From: Stentor roeselii
Taxonomy: Eukaryota; Ciliophora; Heterotrichea; Heterotrichida; Stentoridae
Length of the DNA stretch: 64,000 nt
Assembly (NCBI GenBank): GCA_006503475.1
Contig: RSEH01000065.1
Span: 1 to 64,000 of the forward strand
Direction: 5' to 3'
The position numbers and the translations under genes are program-made. Under the pieces are notes generated by a model. That model was not told where the DNA came from, ran no database searches, and worked only from the letters and a program-made list of their open reading frames with translations. Shown here in pieces: positions 58,150 to 64,000 of this stretch. How positions within the stretch are numbered: the stretch's first letter is position 1; every line of letters starts with the position of its first letter.

Positions 58150-59336
58150 TAGATTTCCAATAGCCATTGTGGGCCAAAGTAGCATATCTCTACCCTCAAT
58201 ATATTTGAGACATTTTTAAATTTGATGATGTCGCTATTAATAAAAGTCAAACAGTCCTTTATGAAATATAAGATGTCCCTCTTAACAGTTCCAAAGCCTT
58301 TTAACATGGTGAAAAGTAAAAAAAAAGTTTTAGCAGATAGTAATAAGATAAAAATGATGGATGTTATATTAAACATATCTATTTTATTATTATTAGCAAT
58401 AAATTCATCGCAATTCTTGAATAGCACAGTAATTTACATAGTAATTGGTGCTATTAATTTCATTATTTTTGTTTTTACGAAGAAATAACTTTATCCTATT
58501 TCGTGAGACTAATGACTTTCTATATGAATTGGAACATAATAGATTTCATAAGATTAATTCTCTGTCCAATCTGGATTTTCTCAATATTTACAACGAATCA
58601 GTTTACATCAGTCGCCTACGCCTTATCAGTACTAACTTGTTTAAGAGGTCTAACAACTTTCCGTTCATTCGACGGAACAAGGTATTATATTCGTTTAATT
58701 TTCAATTCAATAAAAGACATCTCATCATTTATGATAATCTTCTTCTATTCAACTTTGTGTTTTGGAATCATAAGCGGAGTATATCATGAAAATTTCGAAA
58801 TAAAAGATATTTGGATTTACTCTTATTACATAAATCTTGGAGAATTCGAAGATGAAAGCAAAACATTCAATTTAGTTGTTTATCTTACTTTTGTTGTGGC
58901 AACTGTTTTAAATATTATCATTATGCTTAACTTACTTGTTTCTATTTTAGGAGATTCATTTGATAAGTTCCAACTTTCATCTCAAGAGATTGATTGCATG
59001 GAAATGTGCTCGACTATCTTTGAGGTTGAGTCAATGATGTTTTTTAGAAGGGGCTCTAGGTATGAAGGGCTTTATTTAATTGCTTGCGAATCGGAATCAA
59101 AAGTGAAATCTGAGTGGGATGGAAAAATACTTATCTTACGGAAACAGTTGGACGAGATAAATGAGAAAATAACAGAAAATAATTTAATGATGAATAAGAA
59201 AATTGAAGAAAATAATAGTGAGATTAATAAAAAGCTAGAAGGAATTACGTCCGAGATGATGAGAAATAAGTCGGAAATGTTAGGATCCCTTGAAAGAATT
59301 GAAAATCTTCTTCAAGGAAAATCGAAAAATGAGTAG
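58150..59336 (+). pseudogene. TRP-like channel relic, related to the 22.4-kb WD40 channel
   Basis: The largest open part (58458-59336, no upstream ATG of its own) encodes S2-S6 of a six-segment channel: FYEEITLSYFVRLMTFYMN then WNIIDF (TRP YE...WN.iD signature), ALSVLTCLRGLTTFRSF, SSFMIIFFYSTLCFGIISG (S5), YSYYINLGEFED (pore with aromatic-x-LG-x-F filter phrase), and VATVLNIIIMLNLLVSILGDSFDKFQ (S6), then a coiled tail of Asn/Lys/Glu. The S1 segment and the linker (VLADSNKIKMMDVILNISILLLL and, earlier, VPLNSSKAF) lie in other frames, and stops interrupt the upstream tract. WD40 repeats are missing. No GT...AG tiny intron explains the shift near 58460-58488. At least two disruptions: a broken paralog whose C-terminal half is still open. 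Confidence 0.7.
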
Positions 59337-60012
59337 TTAGTTAAAATATAAAATGATTTAGTCTTTAACCTATTATTCATTTGAAAACTAGTAAGCATAT
59401 TAGATAAATCTCATCATTAGATTTTTGAATCAAACAATTTATCATCTTCAATATACACTACCAAATGCCTTTAATTGGAAATATTACAGTATTATTGATA
59501 AATTTTAGTATCTTGTATTTGATCTAAGTTTTCGTTAAACAAAAAAGCTAGAACTTATAGTAATTTTTGTTAAATTAAGTCCAAAGTATTACTGGGAAAA
59601 AAAAAATATTTTAACTAATCCTCAAAGTAATTTGAATTCAATAGATTATATATAATCTCTTTAATCTAATCCAAAAGAAAAAACCAAGATAAATTTACGA
59701 AGATTCAAATAATCCAAGTCCAAAGTATTCAATAAAAAGAATAAAGCCCCATCAAATAATAACAATCATCTAGACTAAAATAATATCAAAAGAAAGTCCC
59801 CATGCAACCCATTCTAAACTCAGAAATCCCAACAATCTCCAACCAAAACCCTTCAATAATCTCAACCCCTTAAAAACCAATCTAAAATCCCCAATTCCTC
59901 AAAATCCCTAAACCAATAAAAAATTCCCAAAAAATCCAAAAACCCAAGTAAGTCAACAACCTAAGTGTCTACAATTCCAAAAAAATCTATTTAACTTAAT
60001 GGCTAATTACAA
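59337..60012. other. Intergenic upstream of Piezo 2, C/A-rich near the gene
   Basis: About 0.68 kb. The distal part is plain AT-rich. From about 59740 to 60000 the sense strand is strongly C- and A-rich and almost free of G, with runs like aaaccaatctaaaatcccc. This continues to the start at 60013, as before several other genes. A GTAAG-type string (about 59947-59952) may be a splice donor if a 5' noncoding intron existed, but that is not supported otherwise. Confidence 0.5.
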
Positions 60013-63000
60013 ATGTTGTTAAATGCCCTGCAGTTGACTCCAGTGGTACTTTACTACTTCTTCCCAGTATGGGCGAACCTTCTCTACCTGTTGATCGGTC
60101 TGACTCTGAGTCTTCTTTACATGCTTTCCAGTTGTCATCTTCGGTCCTGTCTGATGATATTTTTTTACCTCAGTTGTCTTCTTCTGATCTCGAAAGTGAT
60201 GATCGCAGGCCTCATCGATTTGAATCTTTTCGAGAACTCTGAAAAATGGCCTTGGATCAGCTGGTTCCTCTGCCAGGAGTACTCAAATCAGTCCTTTGAC
60301 TTCATGAGCATGATTCCTGATGTTTCTTTTCTTTTTATATTCATTCTGCTCAGCCAGGTTGAGTCTTATGTGAAACCAAAGTCAAGAACTAAGGTTTTGG
60401 CGAAAGCTGTAGGGTTTTTTGCACTTGCAGCTCTAAGCGGGTTGTTTTTAGGGTACTTTAGAGTTTTTTATAGTCTCATGCTTTTGGCCTGGCTATTCTT
60501 TGACGTCTACTTTGAGAGAAGTTACTCTAAAATTGTGGAAAAATTCTTGGCTGTAGGACTTTTGATTCATATCGGACTTGCTTTTGTTGACTTCAAACTT
60601 GAATTGTTAGAAGACTTGAAACTTGCTTTAAAAATTAGTCCTGGTGACCCAATATCATGGGTTGTTTTTGGAGCCTTTGTTGCTATCTCTTCTGATCTGG
60701 ATGCATATTCACTGAGGTACTATGATATTGAAGCTAATAGAAGGTTTTATGGTGCCTACATTTTGACTAAATCCAAGACAGGAATTGACAGACCTTTACT
60801 TAAAGATAACGAAACTAAAGTAAAAAAAAACATAAAAAACAACGAAAGTAGTTCTGATGAAGATGATTCAAAAAAGAGTAATTCAGATGATAATTCAAAA
60901 ATTTTTAAAAATTTAGAAATTCCCGAGATGAAATCTTCCAATTCAGAAATACCTTTCGATCATAATCGCGAAAATAAATTAACCGAAATCCAGAATCCAT
61001 CAAATAAAAGATCAATCTCAGTATCAAAATTCAATACAACCCAAAAAAATCCCACAAATAAATCAAGTTCTTCAAGCAAGTCAATGATTTTCCTATACCT
61101 TCTCTTCAAGTTAAATTTATGTTTTTTAGTAGAAGTAACTTCAAACATAACAAGTCTTCTGCTAATCACATGGTTCGGCTTTATCCTTATATGCAAAAAT
61201 CAAGAAACAACAAAATGGGTGAATCTTTATATCTTAAACCTAGCCCTGATAATACTCAGTCTATTAAATCTTTTCTTTCCTTCTATTTTCTTAGATGAGA
61301 GCTGGACAATCTTCCCTTTGTTATCCGCAGTGATCCTAAGCGGATTCCTTTCAAAGAACTGCAACTATCTATCATCTAATAACACCTCTCCCACTTCCTG
61401 GTACATCGAAATCACCATCTGGGCCATTTCAAACACGAGCTTTTTACTTGTCCTTGTTTTATTCATCACAGGACTTGCGAAAATAAACTTGATTCACCTG
61501 GGTCTTCTGATATTCTGTCTTGTTTACATCAAAAAGCAGAACCTTACTAAAGTTAACTGGAGTTTTCTTATAATTTATCTGGTTTTCATCATTTTTATCA
61601 GAAAATTATGGGAAATTTGTAAAGTTTATCAAGATATCAGCAGACATATCATTGAATTCATTGGACTTGAGTCTTCCAGTAACTCAGTTGATTTAGTTTA
61701 CTGGGTGATTTTATTTCTTTATGGTTTTCTGAGATTTCTAGCAAATATTCCAAAAACACAAGATTTGAACTCGACAACTGAAGGAATAAAGAAAAAAATT
61801 AAAATGATTTTTGAATGGTTTAGAATTTTAGAAGTCTTGATTATTTATTCAGCGATGTTTTATGGAATTTTTTATACAGATAAAAATTTTTTAAATTTTT
61901 TCAGGTCGTTTTTAGTCCTCGTCTTGATTATTCAGAACCTCGGCCACCCGGACTCTTCGATTTCGAGAAACTTTAAAAAATCATTTATTTTTATCAAGAT
62001 TTTAAGAATTTATTGTGCGATTTTGCTTTGTATTCGATATGCTTTTCAGTTTTTGATTTACTTTGATGATTATTCAGTTCTTGATAAGGTTGGACTTGAG
62101 GTTTATGATAAGACTTTCATGGTTTATTCTAATTTTGCAGTTGACTCGCTTTATGCTTTTGGTTGTATTAGGCTGTGGATTTCTTGTAAAAATGAAAATA
62201 CTGGAATGAAGGAAGTGATTGATGGGGAGTTAAATGCTGAGAATATTGATAATAAGGAGAATAGCACAGAGAAAGGTATTGACTTAAAACATTATCAGAA
62301 GAAATTTCGTAAGTTTTATGTTAAGTTCATTTTTTCTGTTTTGCATTTGATCATTTTTGTGGTTATTGCTTGGCTTGCTGTTTATTGGAAACTTTCCTTG
62401 AGCATGGGGATGTACTTAGTGGTGGTTCTGGTTTATTGTACTCAATTGACTTTTTTTAGCTATACAACTATTAATGTATTAACGAAAATACTCAATGATA
62501 ATCAAGATGAGATCATGGAACTAAAAAATGAACTAAACAATATAAATGTTTCAGAAAAAGATAAAAATTTATTGTTTCAAGAGTTAGCATCAAAGGAGAA
62601 TGAACTTATCCAATTCAAAAAAATGTCTGAGGATCCGAAGTTTCAAGAAAATTATATGAGAATGGATTATATTAAAAACATTGAGGAAGAGATCATTCAA
62701 CTTCAAACTAATAAGCAGGATCTTACTCATAAATTAAAAGAAAAAAAAAATTTTTTAAAGCAATTGAAACTTAAACAAGAAAATATTGAAAAAGATTACA
62801 ATAATAAAATGAATAAAATAATTGAATTTGAATGGCATCTTAGAGTAAGACTCTGGAGACAACTCATGACGTTGAGTTTGATAAACATTTGTATGGGATA
62901 TCTCAGATACTTCTGTTTAATGGAAATCAGCGAGTTTGACCCAATGATAGAAACTATTTACTTATGTCTGGGTTTCAGTAAATTTAAAAGTAGCCTTTTT

Positions 63001-64000
63001 ATTGACATTTACGGTTATTTGATAGTTTTTGTCTCTGTCATTGTTTTAAGGTTCGCGATAAGTGAAACGAAGCCTAAAGTAAGAGCCGCTAAAAGTAATA
63101 AGGATTATTGGGATCAGCAGATATCTTTAACTGGACAATTAAAAAGAGGAGACACTTTTGGGAAGAAATTAATTGAAAAGGCTGTCGAAAAAGGGATGAA
63201 AAATACAATAAGTAATTATTTCATTATTCGGAAAATTCAAAGGATCAAAAATAAACTTTCCAAATACAGGATGATTATTTTTTTCCAAGATTCTTTTAAA
63301 CAGCTTATTTATGTTTTGGTTTTTATTGTTGCTATACAAAGGTTTAGCTTGTTTTCAGTTATTGAGTTATTTATGATCACCATAGCATTTTGCTTTAAAT
63401 ATCCCAAAAGAGAAATATTGAGTGCCATTACTCTATTTTTTTCAATGATTACTCAGTATTTTATCTATATAATTTCTTTGAATTCTATAATTTCTCCTGA
63501 AATGATGCCAGATTATATAGCGAAAATATTAAAAAACTTTGGAATCTTGGAGTTTTTAGAAGGTCGGTCAGTAAACCAGCAAATGACAATATCTTTCTTG
63601 GGTTTAACAAAAATTCAGTTCAATTTGGTATTCTGGCAACTATTCACTTGCACAATGATCATGTTTTTATTGATTCATTTAAGTTGGACAAAGCAAAATG
63701 AAAAACTTTGCAATTTGATCTTACCGTCTCCACATTCAATTAAAAACAACGAATTAATCCCAAAAGAAGTGATAATAACAAAATCATTTATGTATACAGT
63801 CATAAGCTTAATATACAAATTTTCAAGATTCTTCTTGATTTTGCTTGCTTTTTTCATCAGTGTTTTATCAAAAAGTTTATTTTCAATCATTTACTTTGCA
63901 TGTTGCTCATACTTCTTATACACTGAGAATCTTTTAATATTGCATCAAGATGAAAAAAAGGAAAATAAAGATAAAATTTTGGTCAAAGTAAACGATGAGG
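60013..64000 (+). CDS. Second Piezo channel, N-terminal part (runs off window)
   Basis: An uninterrupted plus-strand frame runs from ATG 60013 to the right edge, 1329 codons without a stop; an in-frame TAA at 60004 sets the start. It begins MLLNALQLTPVVLYYFFPVW with hydrophobic segments throughout. Blocks match the Piezo at 49581-56678: INLIHLGLLIFCLVYI (about residue 491; other copy INLLHTGLMILCLRYM), VGLEVYDKTFMVYSN (about 693; LGLEVYDQTQDLYYN) and EWHLRVRLWRQL (about 940; EWQLRAQLWRHL). Two insertions are special: a Ser/Asn/Lys-rich loop at about 255-355, and a coiled coil (about 830-935, MELKNELNNINVSEKD... and IEEEIIQLQTNKQDL) between the last two blocks, absent from the other Piezo. The pore and cap lie outside the window. 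Confidence 0.9.
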   Translation, partial: MLLNALQLTPVVLYYFFPVWANLLYLLIGLTLSLLYMLSSCHLRSCLMIFFYLSCLLLISKVMIAGLIDLNLFENSEKWPWISWFLCQEYSNQSFDFMSMIPDVSFLFIFILLSQVESYVKPKSRTKVLAKAVGFFALAALSGLFLGYFRVFYSLMLLAWLFFDVYFERSYSKIVEKFLAVGLLIHIGLAFVDFKLELLEDLKLALKISPGDPISWVVFGAFVAISSDLDAYSLRYYDIEANRRFYGAYILTKSKTGIDRPLLKDNETKVKKNIKNNESSSDEDDSKKSNSDDNSKIFKNLEIPEMKSSNSEIPFDHNRENKLTEIQNPSNKRSISVSKFNTTQKNPTNKSSSSSKSMIFLYLLFKLNLCFLVEVTSNITSLLLITWFGFILICKNQETTKWVNLYILNLALIILSLLNLFFPSIFLDESWTIFPLLSAVILSGFLSKNCNYLSSNNTSPTSWYIEITIWAISNTSFLLVLVLFITGLAKINLIHLGLLIFCLVYIKKQNLTKVNWSFLIIYLVFIIFIRKLWEICKVYQDISRHIIEFIGLESSSNSVDLVYWVILFLYGFLRFLANIPKTQDLNSTTEGIKKKIKMIFEWFRILEVLIIYSAMFYGIFYTDKNFLNFFRSFLVLVLIIQNLGHPDSSISRNFKKSFIFIKILRIYCAILLCIRYAFQFLIYFDDYSVLDKVGLEVYDKTFMVYSNFAVDSLYAFGCIRLWISCKNENTGMKEVIDGELNAENIDNKENSTEKGIDLKHYQKKFRKFYVKFIFSVLHLIIFVVIAWLAVYWKLSLSMGMYLVVVLVYCTQLTFFSYTTINVLTKILNDNQDEIMELKNELNNINVSEKDKNLLFQELASKENELIQFKKMSEDPKFQENYMRMDYIKNIEEEIIQLQTNKQDLTHKLKEKKNFLKQLKLKQENIEKDYNNKMNKIIEFEWHLRVRLWRQLMTLSLINICMGYLRYFCLMEISEFDPMIETIYLCLGFSKFKSSLFIDIYGYLIVFVSVIVLRFAISETKPKVRAAKSNKDYWDQQISLTGQLKRGDTFGKKLIEKAVEKGMKNTISNYFIIRKIQRIKNKLSKYRMIIFFQDSFKQLIYVLVFIVAIQRFSLFSVIELFMITIAFCFKYPKREILSAITLFFSMITQYFIYIISLNSIISPEMMPDYIAKILKNFGILEFLEGRSVNQQMTISFLGLTKIQFNLVFWQLFTCTMIMFLLIHLSWTKQNEKLCNLILPSPHSIKNNELIPKEVIITKSFMYTVISLIYKFSRFFLILLAFFISVLSKSLFSIIYFACCSYFLYTENLLILHQDEKKENKDKILVKVNDE

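Noticed and set aside
58019-59336. Reading TAA/TAG as Gln, as in many other ciliates, to extend broken frames
   Set aside because: All intact genes in the window use TAA and TAG (and in two cases TGA) as stops, and interrupted genes are explained by 15-nt introns, so the code is standard.
1-64000. CRISPR arrays, rRNA, transposons, virus-like elements
   Set aside because: No spacer-repeat structure, no rRNA-like GC-rich conserved cores, and no transposase, integrase, reverse transcriptase or capsid motif was seen on either strand.

Overview
The window looks like macronuclear DNA of a heterotrich ciliate, most probably Stentor or a close relative. It is AT-rich and densely packed with genes. 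Long frames read cleanly with the standard code: TAA, TAG and TGA all end genes, and Trp is TGG. Genes interrupted by an in-frame stop are restored by removing exactly 15 nt with GT...AG ends, the tiny-intron habit known from Stentor. Four such introns restore hallmark motifs in an inositol-polyphosphate 5-phosphatase (two introns), a DHHC palmitoyltransferase and a DNA polymerase. The species is an inference; code and intron length are read directly.

Layout. 1-4.4 kb is a sparse, repeat-bearing zone: a GNAT acetyltransferase gene, the edge of a second GNAT copy, a diverged ~0.85-kb segmental duplication and the relic of a NEK-type kinase. 4.4-10.3 kb holds one giant cysteine-rich membrane protein. 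10.5-22.4 kb is a compact housekeeping stretch: NUF2 (kinetochore), ATG101 (autophagy initiation), proteasome beta7, a GAF protein, a trans-polyprenyl diphosphate synthase, a DYRK kinase and several unknowns. 22.4-31.9 kb is rich in signalling: a WD40/ion-channel fusion, a CK1-type kinase with an altered catalytic loop, the 5-phosphatase, a CDPK with four EF-hands and the DHHC enzyme. 32-37.7 kb carries six small or coiled-coil unknowns plus a LITAF-like protein. 39-49 kb holds a kinesin, an LRR protein, a plant/protist organellar-type DNA polymerase, a lipid-anchored coiled-coil protein, YKT6 and an AGFG-like ArfGAP.

49.6-64 kb is the most striking region: two Piezo mechanosensitive channel genes lie head to head. 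One is complete (2365 aa, minus strand). The other (plus strand) runs off the right edge after at least 1329 codons. Between them lies the relic of a TRP-like channel related to the WD40/channel gene at 22.4 kb. Stentor contracts on touch, so a paired Piezo locus is of obvious interest.

Gene spacing is extreme. Several same-strand neighbours are 5-25 bp apart, and two divergent pairs have only 18 bp between start codons. Two tandem-repeat arrays with hairpin-forming units fill intergenic gaps at 15.8-16.2 and 27.2-27.5 kb. I saw no tRNA, rRNA, CRISPR array, transposon or virus-derived element.
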